Assembly: GCA_007121575.1 (NCBI GenBank)
Contig: SKKJ01000224.1
Span: 1 to 7,888 of the forward strand
From: Natronomonas sp.
Lineage (GTDB): Archaea > Halobacteriota > Halobacteria > Halobacteriales > Haloarculaceae
DNA length: 7,888 bases
Reading direction: 5' to 3'
In this document: in pieces, positions 1 to 6,134 of the stretch
Position numbering within the stretch: the first letter of the stretch is position 1
How the letters are laid out: each line of letters starts with the position of its first letter
Translations under genes and position numbers: made by a program
Notes under the pieces: generated by a model
Told to the model about the DNA's origin: nothing
The model's database searches: none
What the model saw: only the letters and a program-made list of their open reading frames with translations

Positions 1-622
1 CGTCGAAGTCACGGTCCCACATGATCAGATTCGAGTTGACCAATCGACCGGAGACGCCGAATTCGACGCCACCTCGGTAAAATCCCTGCGCTGTGCCGGT
101 CAGCGGACAGTACGTTACCGCGACCGGCTCACCGCCGACGACGTCGTTTACGATCTCGTGGCGAACGAGGATTCGCTGTGGGTATGCTCGAATATCGCCG
201 TCGAGTTCGACACCGAAAACCCGCTCACATGCGGGGAGTTCAGCTTCATCGGCTCGAATGAACCGAGGCTCATCGATCGATGGGATCCCGTCGTGTCCCA
301 CACCGCCGCCCAGGTGATTGTCGATGAATACCTCCAGTTCGTGTCCGAGATGCAACGGCTCGTCACGAAGCGGGATCTCGTTGGTGTCATAGCTCTCCTC
401 AGGCGTCGCTTGCGCGTCGTCGATCTCGGTTGGCCGTCTGCCCCCGAAGAGATCGAACGGACCGTCCGTCTCCTCGCAGATGACACCCAGATCGACCTGT
501 AGCTCTCTGGCGGTCGACCCAGAACTGCCAGAGACGCCCGATTGATCGAGGCAACCGGCAGCGGCGGCGGCGGCGCCGACCCCAGCGAGCGTAGAGAGAA
601 CTCGGCGGCGGGAAACGGCCAT
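1..622 (-). CDS. DUF3179 domain lipoprotein, 5' part (runs off left edge)
   Basis: The reading frame is open from an ATG at 622 to the window edge: 207 residues and no stop. Residues 1-24 look like a Tat lipoprotein signal: an arginine run (R5-R7), an Ala/Gly-rich hydrophobic stretch and a lipobox ending AAGC with the acylatable cysteine at C24. The mature protein should be anchored on the outer face of the membrane. After a Ser/Gly and acidic linker, residues about 110-207 match DUF3179 as I know it: GIPSIDEPRFI, then VFGVELDGDIRAYPQ, then VTYCPLTGTA (170-178) and FGVSGRLVNSNLIMWDR (188-204). The rest of the domain lies outside the window. The biochemical role of DUF3179 is unknown; the conserved Cys in YCPLTG and nearby His/Asp residues suggest ligand or metal binding, which is inference. 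A TATA-like box 28 nt upstream supports the start and a leaderless mRNA. Family assignment is firm, function is not. Confidence 0.88.
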   Translation of the reverse strand, partial: MAVSRRRVLSTLAGVGAAAAAAGCLDQSGVSGSSGSTARELQVDLGVICEETDGPFDLFGGRRPTEIDDAQATPEESYDTNEIPLRDEPLHLGHELEVFIDNHLGGGVGHDGIPSIDEPRFIRADEAELPACERVFGVELDGDIRAYPQRILVRHEIVNDVVGGEPVAVTYCPLTGTAQGFYRGGVEFGVSGRLVNSNLIMWDRDFD

Positions 623-645
623 ATACCGAGAAGACGGGATCGATC

Positions 646-653
646 GGAATAAA
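646..653 (-). promoter_or_regulatory. TATA-like box of the DUF3179 gene
   Basis: On the minus strand this reads TTTATTCC, centred about 27-28 nt upstream of the ATG at 622. That is the archaeal TATA-to-start distance, so transcription would begin at or next to the start codon. The call rests on position and AT content only. Confidence 0.5.
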
Positions 654-726
654 CGTCGAGCGGCTGTGCAGACCGCTCACACAGGAGAAAGCAACACGGC
701 AGTCCGACCGAAACTAGCCGAAACCG

Positions 727-1053
727 TCAGTGGTCGTCTTCTCGCCACTTGTGATCGCACTCGGTGCACGTGAAAAATCGCGTTTCAGACTCGTCGGCCG
801 ATCGGATCTGTTTCATTTCATACCGAGCTCGATCGTGTTCGCATTTCGGACATTTTACCCTCGTCGTCGGACCTATTTCGGCGGTATCGACTTCGGACAT
901 ATCCACGGGACCGCTGTCGGTGTCTTGTCCCTCGGTCGTGACCATATTCTCTTCCCGCTCGGCGTCGCGTTCCTTTTCGAATCCGCAGGATCCACAGATC
1001 CATACCCCGTTATCGCTGTGCATCATCGAACCGCACTCGTCGCAAAATTCCAT
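727..1053 (-). CDS. tfs: Transcription factor S (archaeal TFIIS/RPB9-like elongation factor)
   Basis: This is a complete 108-residue protein of the usual TFS length. It has two zinc ribbons. The N-terminal one uses C4, C7, C20 and C23, and the C-terminal one uses C68, C71, C96 and C99. Between them lies an acidic linker of about 40 residues (25-65). The C-terminal ribbon carries the TFIIS signature RSADESETRFFTC, with the acidic pair D87-E88 on the loop. In TFIIS and archaeal TFS this pair reaches into the RNA polymerase active site and stimulates cleavage of backtracked transcripts. All functional residues are present, so an active cleavage factor rather than an inactive paralogue is expected. 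The gene is transcribed alone or after the HAD gene (119 bp upstream on the same strand), but it has a strong TATA box of its own. No convincing terminator hairpin follows the stop. Confidence 0.96.
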   Translation of the reverse strand: MEFCDECGSMMHSDNGVWICGSCGFEKERDAEREENMVTTEGQDTDSGPVDMSEVDTAEIGPTTRVKCPKCEHDRARYEMKQIRSADESETRFFTCTECDHKWREDDH

Positions 1054-1076
1054 ACCGTGGATTCGGGGAGCCGTCG

Positions 1077-1083
1077 TATTTAA
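1077..1083 (-). promoter_or_regulatory. TATA box of tfs
   Basis: On the minus strand the sequence reads TTAAATA within a longer AT run (1077-1085), the most AT-rich spot in this gap. Its centre is about 27 nt from the tfs ATG at 1053. This fits a leaderless haloarchaeal transcript starting at the ATG and implies that tfs is expressed independently of the upstream HAD gene. Confidence 0.7.
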
Positions 1084-1172
1084 TTCACAGGGTTTAGCAC
1101 GAACGATCGTGGTTGGAAAGCGAGCGAAACCGAACCGTTCGAGCGTCTGACGGCGTTCGACGGCAGCCTCTC

Positions 1173-1910
1173 TCAGGCGATCGGCGGCGCATCGAGTCGT
1201 TCCGCGAGTTCGACGAAGCTCTCGACGACGAGATCGTAGTCAGAGGTGTCCGGTCGTTCCGCCGAATCGGCGGCCTCGGGGCCCCACTCGAAGGGCCGAT
1301 GGACGTAGGCGGTGCGGAGGCCGACCGAACGGCTCGCCTCGAGATCGTGTTCGTGAGCCGCAACCATCATTACCGCCTCGGGATCGAGATCGAGCAGATC
1401 GACGGCGGTTAGATACGTCTCCTTGTCGGGTTTATAATGGCCCGAGAGCTCCGCAGAGAGGATCAGATCCCACGGGATTCCTGCCCGTTTGGCCATGTTC
1501 GTGAGCAGTCGCACGTGACCGTTTGAAAGCGGCGCGATCACGTACTTCGGTTTGAGTCGTCGAAGCCCAGGAACCGAGTCCGGCCACGGGTCGAGACGAT
1601 GCCACACGCGGGAGAACTGTGTGATTTCCGCTTCGGAGAGACCATCGATTTCGAACCGATCGAGCAACTCGTCGAGCGATTCGCGGTGAAGCGAATCGAG
1701 GTTTCGCCACGGCTCTTCACCCCGTCGAACCCGATCGAGCGCGGGACGGTATTCCTCGCGCCACGCGTCGGCGAAGGCCGCCCAATCGACCTCGAGATCG
1801 AGGCGCTGGCCGAGTCGCTTCCCGTCTCTGATAACGCCGCTACGCCAGTCGACAACGGTCCCGAACACGTCGAAACAAAGTGCATCGACGTCCGGAGTGG
1901 ACGTGGACAT
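1173..1910 (-). CDS. HAD-superfamily hydrolase, type II haloacid dehalogenase-like
   Basis: The 245-residue protein has the HAD motifs in order. Motif I is CFDVFGTVVDW with nucleophile D14 and T18. A helical cap spans about 25-110 (R51 in AWREEY is a candidate for the substrate-carboxylate arginine of L-2-haloacid dehalogenases). Motif II is PLSNG (S129), motif III is K160 in GHYKPDKETY, and motif IV is MVAAHEHDLEAS (184-191) with D189. The length and cap type fit the type II dehalogenase subfamily. However, the Ser and Asn that precede the motif IV Asp in characterised L-2-haloacid dehalogenases appear here as Ala and His. True dehalogenase activity is therefore doubtful, and another small phosphate or haloacid substrate is possible. 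A weak TATA-like CGATAACC lies at 1936-1943. The MFS gene diverges upstream with 199 bp between them. Confidence 0.85.
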   Translation of the reverse strand: MSTSTPDVDALCFDVFGTVVDWRSGVIRDGKRLGQRLDLEVDWAAFADAWREEYRPALDRVRRGEEPWRNLDSLHRESLDELLDRFEIDGLSEAEITQFSRVWHRLDPWPDSVPGLRRLKPKYVIAPLSNGHVRLLTNMAKRAGIPWDLILSAELSGHYKPDKETYLTAVDLLDLDPEAVMMVAAHEHDLEASRSVGLRTAYVHRPFEWGPEAADSAERPDTSDYDLVVESFVELAERLDAPPIA

Positions 1911-2109
1911 CAGCGGGCACCACCGGGCAGACCTCGGTTATCGCTCGTGAGCTTCGATCTCGATAGACGGTGAAATTGACGCATACAGTACAAGGGCGTG
2001 AGTACCGCTTATACCTTGGGCGATTGTGTGTGGACGCCGAATACGACAGTGTCGAACCGGCGCAGATGTTTCGGAACGGTGATCCCATAGCCGTTCGTCG
2101 TTCGGATCG

Positions 2110-3402
2110 ATGTTCGGGACCGATCGGAGGGTGATCGTCTTAGCGCTGGCTCGGATGGCTGATGCGGTCACGAACTCGTTTCTCATCATCGTCTTGCCGC
2201 TGTATATCGCAAGCGGTGAACTCACGCTGCCGGGATACGAGGGCGCATCGATACTCGGCGTGCCGGTCACGATCGAACTGCTGATCGGTGTCGCGCTGTC
2301 GCTGTTCGGCTTTTTAAACAGCTTCGCCCAGCCGTTTACCGGGCGGCTCTCGGATCGGACCGGCCGGCGGAAGATATACATCCTGTTCGGACTCGTCGTG
2401 TTGGCGGTCACGAGCGTCGCCTACGCGCTCGTCGAGAGCTACGAAGCGCTGTTGGTCGTGCGGGCACTGCAAGGGCTCGGAGGGGCGTTCGTCATCCCGA
2501 CGACGATCGCGCTCGTCAACGATCTCGCGCGGAGTAACGCCGAACGAGGCGGCAACTTCGGCGTGTTCAACACGTTCCGGCTCATTGGGTTCGGATTCGG
2601 GCCGGTCGTCGCGGGATTCGTTGTACAGGCCGGACCCTATTCGCTCCCCTATGACACCGTCCTGTCCGGGTTCAATGCGGCGTTCGGCGTCGCCGTGCTC
2701 GGCGCGCTGGTGAGTTTCACGCTCGTCACGGTACTGATCGAAGAGCCACCGATGACTGCCGCGGAAGCGGGTGATGAGCTGTCGATCGCGATACTCGAAG
2801 AAGGCGACCAGCGACTGTTCGATCCGGTGTTCGTTCTCGGTGTGGGAACCCTGTTTATGGCGATCTCGATCGCGCTGTTCGCGACGCTTCAAGAGCCGAT
2901 CAACCAACGGCTCGATCAAGGACCGACGTGGTTCGGCGTTCAATTCTCCGCCGTCGTGATCGCGAACATCGTGCTACAGGTTCCGATCGGCCGAGCCGCC
3001 GATCGAATCGGCCGAAAGCCGTTTTTGGTGTGGGGATTGGTGCTGCTCGTACCGGCGGTGTTAGCACAGGGGCTCGTCACGTCATCGAGCGCGATGCTCG
3101 CGTCGAGACTCATCCACGGGGTTTCGGTCGCGATGGTGTTCGCGCCCGCGCTCGCGATCGCGGGCGATCTGGCCGAAGAGGGCGAATCCGGGACGACGCT
3201 CTCAGTGTTGACGATGGCGTTCGGTCTCGGCACCGCCCTCGGGCCGCTGCTCTCCGGAGCGCTCTTCAGTTACGGGTTCCTCGTCCCGTTCGCGGTCGGT
3301 GCGGTCTTGGCGGTCGTCGCGCTCGCGCTCGTCGTGACGCAGGTCGATGAGACGCTTGAAAGCGCCGTGACGGTCAGCAGGTTCCTCAACGGAGACGGGT
3401 GA
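2110..3402 (+). CDS. MFS transporter, probable drug or metabolite exporter
   Basis: This is a complete 430-residue integral membrane protein with about 12 hydrophobic segments. TM1 starts near residue 7, and a charged loop around 212-237 separates the two six-helix halves. Motif A of the major facilitator superfamily is clear in the loop after TM2: GRLSDRTGRRK at 78-88. A degenerate copy, GRAADRIGRKP, sits at 294-304 in the second half. The GFGFGPVVAG segment at 160-169 in TM5 resembles motif C, which is typical of the proton-coupled exporter families and favours export over uptake. The substrate cannot be read from the sequence. An in-frame stop at 2080-2082 limits the start; ATG 2110 directly precedes TM1. 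No clear TATA box lies at -27. A TTATAC at about 2009-2014 would give a leader of roughly 70 nt. The DCC gene follows closely and probably shares its transcript. Confidence 0.92.
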   Translation: MFGTDRRVIVLALARMADAVTNSFLIIVLPLYIASGELTLPGYEGASILGVPVTIELLIGVALSLFGFLNSFAQPFTGRLSDRTGRRKIYILFGLVVLAVTSVAYALVESYEALLVVRALQGLGGAFVIPTTIALVNDLARSNAERGGNFGVFNTFRLIGFGFGPVVAGFVVQAGPYSLPYDTVLSGFNAAFGVAVLGALVSFTLVTVLIEEPPMTAAEAGDELSIAILEEGDQRLFDPVFVLGVGTLFMAISIALFATLQEPINQRLDQGPTWFGVQFSAVVIANIVLQVPIGRAADRIGRKPFLVWGLVLLVPAVLAQGLVTSSSAMLASRLIHGVSVAMVFAPALAIAGDLAEEGESGTTLSVLTMAFGLGTALGPLLSGALFSYGFLVPFAVGAVLAVVALALVVTQVDETLESAVTVSRFLNGDG

Positions 3403-3406
3403 ATCC

Positions 3407-3410
3407 GAGG
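3407..3410 (+). promoter_or_regulatory. Possible Shine-Dalgarno site for the DCC gene
   Basis: GAGG lies five bases before ATG 3416, in the 13-bp gap after the MFS stop. It matches the core of the archaeal anti-Shine-Dalgarno complement. An internal operon gene cannot be leaderless, so such a site is expected here. It favours 3416 over the later in-frame ATG at 3443, which lacks one. Only four bases match. Confidence 0.4.
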
Positions 3411-3415
3411 AACCT

Positions 3416-3811
3416 ATGCGTCTCGCGTTCGAAACGTGGCGTATGAGCCGCGACACGTTCGTTTACGACGACGACTGTGGGTTCTGTACGTGGTGGGCGG
3501 ACTTTTTTGCCCATCGAACGAATCTCGCCATCGTCGGTTTCGACGAACTCACGGACGAACAGCGAGCGCTGCTGCCAGATGACTACGAATCGTGTTCACA
3601 CTTGCTGAGCGATGGAGCGGTGTACTCGTGTGGAGCCGCGATCGAACAGTCGTTCGCTCGCGCTGACCTCCCGCCGGGGGCGGAAGACCTCGTCCGATTT
3701 TTGAGCCAGTTCGAGGATTACGAACGGTTCCGCGAGCGGGTTTATCGAGAGTTCGCGGATCGACGCGAGCTGTGGGGACAGTTCGTTTCGAAAGACAGAC
3801 CAGACGAGTAG
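3416..3811 (+). CDS. DCC-family (DUF393) thiol-disulfide oxidoreductase-like protein
   Basis: The 131-residue protein carries the family signature FVYDDDCGFCTWW, with a thioredoxin-like CxxC at C21 and C24 preceded by acidic residues. This is the hallmark of the DCC/DUF393 family, named for the Asp-Cys-x-x-Cys motif. Further cysteines occur at 60 and 72. Family members are annotated as predicted thiol-disulfide oxidoreductases, mostly without biochemical proof. No signal peptide is visible, so it is probably cytoplasmic. The start is debatable. ATG 3416 has GAGG five bases upstream, which could act as a Shine-Dalgarno site, while ATG 3443 (MSRDTFVYDDD) gives a more typical N-terminus. I chose 3416 because of the ribosome-binding match. 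The gene lies 13 bp after the MFS gene and is probably co-transcribed. It converges with the PUA gene, leaving only 25 bp between the stops. Confidence 0.85.
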   Translation: MRLAFETWRMSRDTFVYDDDCGFCTWWADFFAHRTNLAIVGFDELTDEQRALLPDDYESCSHLLSDGAVYSCGAAIEQSFARADLPPGAEDLVRFLSQFEDYERFRERVYREFADRRELWGQFVSKDRPDE

Positions 3812-3836
3812 CGTGGTGAGAGACCGTCGCGTCGAA

Positions 3837-4295
3837 TCACTCGGGAACGCCGTTTCGAACTTTCACAGCCATGCCGGTGTCGAAATCGACCATCGCCTCG
3901 GCGGAGAGTTCGGCGCGGCCGACCGCGAGTAACTCGCCATCAGCGTGTTCGACGAGCACCTCATCACCGGGGCGCACGGCGGGATCGACCGTTTTGACGA
4001 ACTTCGCGAAGACGTTTCGGCCGTCCCTGACGAACGGCTCGCTATCGTCGCCGACGACGACACGAAAACTCGGTGGTGCCAGCGCGTTCTGAAGCCGGTG
4101 ACCGCCGGCGACGCCGAGCGTAAACCGGCCGTCTATCCCATACGAGACGACGCGATCGTCGCCAGCGAGGATCTGTTGCGGCCGGCCAGAGCTCGTCCGT
4201 TGAATCGTGAGATCTCCCGCGAAAAGCGCCGCACCAGCGCCCGAGCCGAACTGATAGTCCGCAACGGTTGCCAATGCGTCGATATCGGTCGCCAT
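3837..4295 (-). CDS. Stand-alone PUA-domain protein, archaeosine-TGT C-terminal type
   Basis: The 152-residue protein has two parts. Residues about 8-70 (VADYQFGSGAGAALF, then SSGRPQQI, then DGRFTLGVAGGHRL) resemble the small domain that precedes the PUA domain in archaeal tRNA-guanine transglycosylase and related archaeosine enzymes. Residues about 77-151 look like a PUA domain, with FVRDGRNVFAKFV, RPGDEVLV and a closing GMAVKVRNG strand. PUA domains bind structured RNA, often tRNA. No catalytic TGT domain is present, so this is probably a stand-alone RNA-binding protein or a partner subunit; its actual function is unknown to me. The length appears complete. It follows the RraA-like gene on the same strand after 49 bp, with a possible promoter in that gap, and converges with the DCC gene. 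Confidence 0.82.
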   Translation of the reverse strand: MATDIDALATVADYQFGSGAGAALFAGDLTIQRTSSGRPQQILAGDDRVVSYGIDGRFTLGVAGGHRLQNALAPPSFRVVVGDDSEPFVRDGRNVFAKFVKTVDPAVRPGDEVLVEHADGELLAVGRAELSAEAMVDFDTGMAVKVRNGVPE

Positions 4296-4317
4296 ACCGG
4301 AGTTGAGAATCGGGACG

Positions 4318-4324
4318 GAATACG
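4318..4324 (-). promoter_or_regulatory. Possible TATA box of the PUA gene
   Basis: The minus strand reads CGTATTC, centred 26 nt before the ATG at 4295 and lying in the 49-bp gap after the RraA stop. The position suits a leaderless promoter, so the PUA gene may be transcribed independently as well as from the RraA promoter. The sequence match is modest. Confidence 0.4.
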
Positions 4325-4344
4325 CCTTTCGACCCGTCGGAGCG

Positions 4345-5019
4345 TTATTTTACGCCGCCTCGGGATTCGAAATCCTCGTAGTCGAGGTCTTCGTGAACCG
4401 CGACGATGTCTTCTCCTTCCGCGATCCGTTTTCTGATGACCCGTTCGTACTCTTGGAACCGAGGTGCGATCTCGATGACCTCCTCGACGACATCGCCTGG
4501 AACGAATATCACACCGCTTCCGTCGGCGACGACGTAATCGCCCGGATTGACCTCAATGCCGTTACATTGAACGGGGAGATCGTATCCGACCATCCCGGTC
4601 CGATCTTTCACCGAGGTAGTGGTGACGCCGCGAGCGTACACGGGGAAATTCTGCGCTTGAAAATCGTCGATATCCCGACTTGCACCGTCGGCTATCGCCC
4701 CCTTGAGTCCGGCGCGACCGGCGCAGAAGGCGGCGATACTCCCGAACGTGTTCTGATCCATCCGACCCTCGTTGTCGAACAAGAGGACGTCTCCGGGGTT
4801 GGCGTCTTTGATCGCCTCGAGCGTTCCCGTCACCGTCGATCCGGGCGCGTCCGGTTCGAGTTTGATCGGCATGACTCGGCCGGCGACCCGCGGACACGCA
4901 TCCCACATCCGAGTGACGTCGAGCGCGGTCTGGTCGTGATACCCTAACGCATCGAGCGCATCGGCGATATCGGGAGTTGCGAACGATTCGAGCGCCGCGC
5001 CGATTTCAGTTGAGTCCAT
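4345..5019 (-). CDS. RraA / HMG-aldolase family protein
   Basis: From ATG 5019 the protein has 224 residues, close to the usual length of the RraA-like family. The core is GAIADGASRDIDDF, carrying the conserved Arg115-Asp116 pair used for substrate and divalent metal binding in 4-hydroxy-4-methyl-2-oxoglutarate aldolases. Upstream, NPGDVLLFDNEG and the TFGSIAAFCA segment (about 92-100) form the usual pyruvate-enolate pocket, and NPGDYVVADGSGVIFVP (158-174) is also typical. Known members act as metal-dependent class II aldolases or oxaloacetate decarboxylases on keto acids. The RNase E inhibitor role of E. coli RraA is unlikely to apply here. An in-frame TTG at 5025 would extend the protein by only two residues; the ATG is preferred. 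The C-terminal tail (about 185-224) is acidic and probably helical. SppA diverges upstream across 116 bp, and the PUA gene follows. Confidence 0.88.
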   Translation of the reverse strand: MDSTEIGAALESFATPDIADALDALGYHDQTALDVTRMWDACPRVAGRVMPIKLEPDAPGSTVTGTLEAIKDANPGDVLLFDNEGRMDQNTFGSIAAFCAGRAGLKGAIADGASRDIDDFQAQNFPVYARGVTTTSVKDRTGMVGYDLPVQCNGIEVNPGDYVVADGSGVIFVPGDVVEEVIEIAPRFQEYERVIRKRIAEGEDIVAVHEDLDYEDFESRGGVK

Positions 5020-5029
5020 AAGCAATGTG

Positions 5030-5043
5030 ATGAGTTACCTCAT
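5030..5043. repeat. Short inverted repeat in the RraA 5' region
   Basis: ATGAG and CTCAT flank the four bases TTAC, 11 to 24 bases upstream of the RraA ATG. It lies between the candidate promoter elements and the start codon, where an operator or a small mRNA hairpin could act. The stem is only 5 bp and may be chance. Confidence 0.3.
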
Positions 5044-5104
5044 TCCAAGATACAGGTTGGTGAGTAGGGAAATATTGCCGCTAAATCGACACCGTGCCAA
5101 CAAC

Positions 5105-5112
5105 TGTTAACA
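5105..5112 (+). promoter_or_regulatory. TATA-like box of sppA
   Basis: The sequence is the palindrome TGTTAACA, centred 27-28 nt before ATG 5136. This is the expected distance for a leaderless transcript starting at that ATG. It argues against the upstream in-frame GTG at 5094, because the promoter would then lie inside the coding region. A second AT-rich element, AATATT at 5071-5076, could serve RraA or both divergent genes. Confidence 0.5.
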
Positions 5113-5135
5113 CCGAGCCACGATCAGACCGAACC

Positions 5136-6134
5136 ATGAGCGGACTCAAACGAATCGGTCGTCTCGCGATCGGTCTTGGCATTACCGCGCTTCTCGCACT
5201 CGCTGGATGGGTGATGTTCGTCGTGTTTCCGGAGAATACGACGGAGCTTTTGGGCGTGCTCTTCGTGTTGATCGCAACGGTCGTCGGCCTCCGGATCGGC
5301 GGAAATATCGCCGCAAGCGTGTTTCCCGATTACAACGCCGTGGAGATCGGTGTCGATGGGCCGATAACCCGAGATGGAGGCGGCGGACTCCCGGTCTCCC
5401 CTCCCGGTTCACCGGGTGCTGACGAAATCGTCGAGCTGATCGAGGGGGCCGATGAAGACGCCAACGCAAAAGCGCTCGTGTTGCGGTTGAACACTCCGGG
5501 CGGCGCGGTCGTTCCGAGCGACGACATTCGATTGGCCGCCAAGGCGTTCGACGGGCCGACGATCGCCTACGCGACGGACGTCTGTGCGAGCGGTGGCTAC
5601 TGGATCGCCAGCGGCTGTGACGAGCTGTGGGCGCGAGACGGCAGCATCGTCGGCTCGATCGGTGTCCGTGGCTCTCGAATGACCGCCAAAGGGCTCTTAG
5701 AGAAAGTTGGCCTCGAGTACGAACAGCTCACCGCCGGCGAATACAAAGAGGCCGGCGTTCCGTTCGATGATCTCAACGAGGACGAACGGGCGTATCTCCA
5801 GGGGATTATCGATGACTACTACGACCAGTTCGTCGAAACCGTGGCGGACGGCCGCGACGCCGATCCAGAGCAGATCCGCGGAACGGAGGCGAAGGTCTTC
5901 CTCGGCGAGAACGCCCACGAACTCGGGCTCGTTGACGGAGTCGGTACGCGAGAAGACGTCGAATCGCGAGTCGGAGAGCTGCTCGAAGAAGACGCCGCGA
6001 TCAAAGAGCTCGAACCGCAGACGAGCATGGCGGAGCGACTCCGCGGCGGTGCCGAACGGGTCGCGTACGCGCTCGGTGCGGGTATCGCGGGGCGGTTCGC
6101 CGACGCCGAAGGGCAGTTCCGGTTCAGGTTCTAG
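5136..6134 (+). CDS. sppA: Signal peptide peptidase SppA, S49 serine protease
   Basis: From ATG 5136 the protein has 332 residues. Two hydrophobic segments (about 9-31 and 37-62) anchor it in the membrane, followed by an S49 protease domain from about residue 66. The oxyanion-region motif LRLNTPGGAVVPSDDIRLA (115-133), the nucleophile Ser152 in CASGGYWIAS, and the general-base Lys204 in TAGEYKEAGVPF form the Ser-Lys dyad pattern of S49 peptidases. SVGSIGV-type strand residues (SIVGSIGVRG, 170-179) lie between them as usual. Archaeal SppA degrades signal peptides left in the membrane after secretion. The reading frame stays open upstream to a GTG at 5094, but the promoter position and the N-terminus MSGLKRIGRLAIGL favour the ATG. 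The C-terminus carries a short Gly/Ala-rich, possibly amphipathic segment. The stop codon shares the tetramer CTAG with the stop of dnaJ. Confidence 0.93.
   Translation: MSGLKRIGRLAIGLGITALLALAGWVMFVVFPENTTELLGVLFVLIATVVGLRIGGNIAASVFPDYNAVEIGVDGPITRDGGGGLPVSPPGSPGADEIVELIEGADEDANAKALVLRLNTPGGAVVPSDDIRLAAKAFDGPTIAYATDVCASGGYWIASGCDELWARDGSIVGSIGVRGSRMTAKGLLEKVGLEYEQLTAGEYKEAGVPFDDLNEDERAYLQGIIDDYYDQFVETVADGRDADPEQIRGTEAKVFLGENAHELGLVDGVGTREDVESRVGELLEEDAAIKELEPQTSMAERLRGGAERVAYALGAGIAGRFADAEGQFRFRF

Noticed and set aside
148..502. Overlapping 112- and 114-codon frames at the left edge
   Set aside because: The true gene here is the DUF3179 frame, which has no stop inside the window. These are its shadows in other frames and on the other strand.
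1989..2017. CAAGG and CCTTG flanking a TTATAC in the HAD-MFS gap, as a shared operator
   Set aside because: The arms are 5 bp with a 17-bp spacer, and the TATA lies about 100 bp from both starts. It is too weak to call, though it may be the MFS promoter.
2044..2054. CGACA-G-TGTCG inverted repeat upstream of the MFS gene as a terminator or operator
   Set aside because: It is a 5-bp stem with a single central base, cannot form a normal hairpin, and is likely by chance in this sequence composition.
2314..2943. A 209-codon minus-strand open frame opposite the MFS gene
   Set aside because: Its translation is a low-complexity string rich in Arg, Glu and Asp with no recognisable motif, and the opposite strand encodes a clear membrane transporter. 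Long antisense frames are expected at this GC content.
3812..3836. A shared bidirectional terminator between the DCC and PUA genes
   Set aside because: The 25-bp gap shows no stem-loop and no T-rich tract on either strand.
3945..4436. A 163-codon plus-strand frame spanning the PUA gene, the gap and the RraA 3' end
   Set aside because: It is antisense to two recognisable genes and its product resembles nothing I know.
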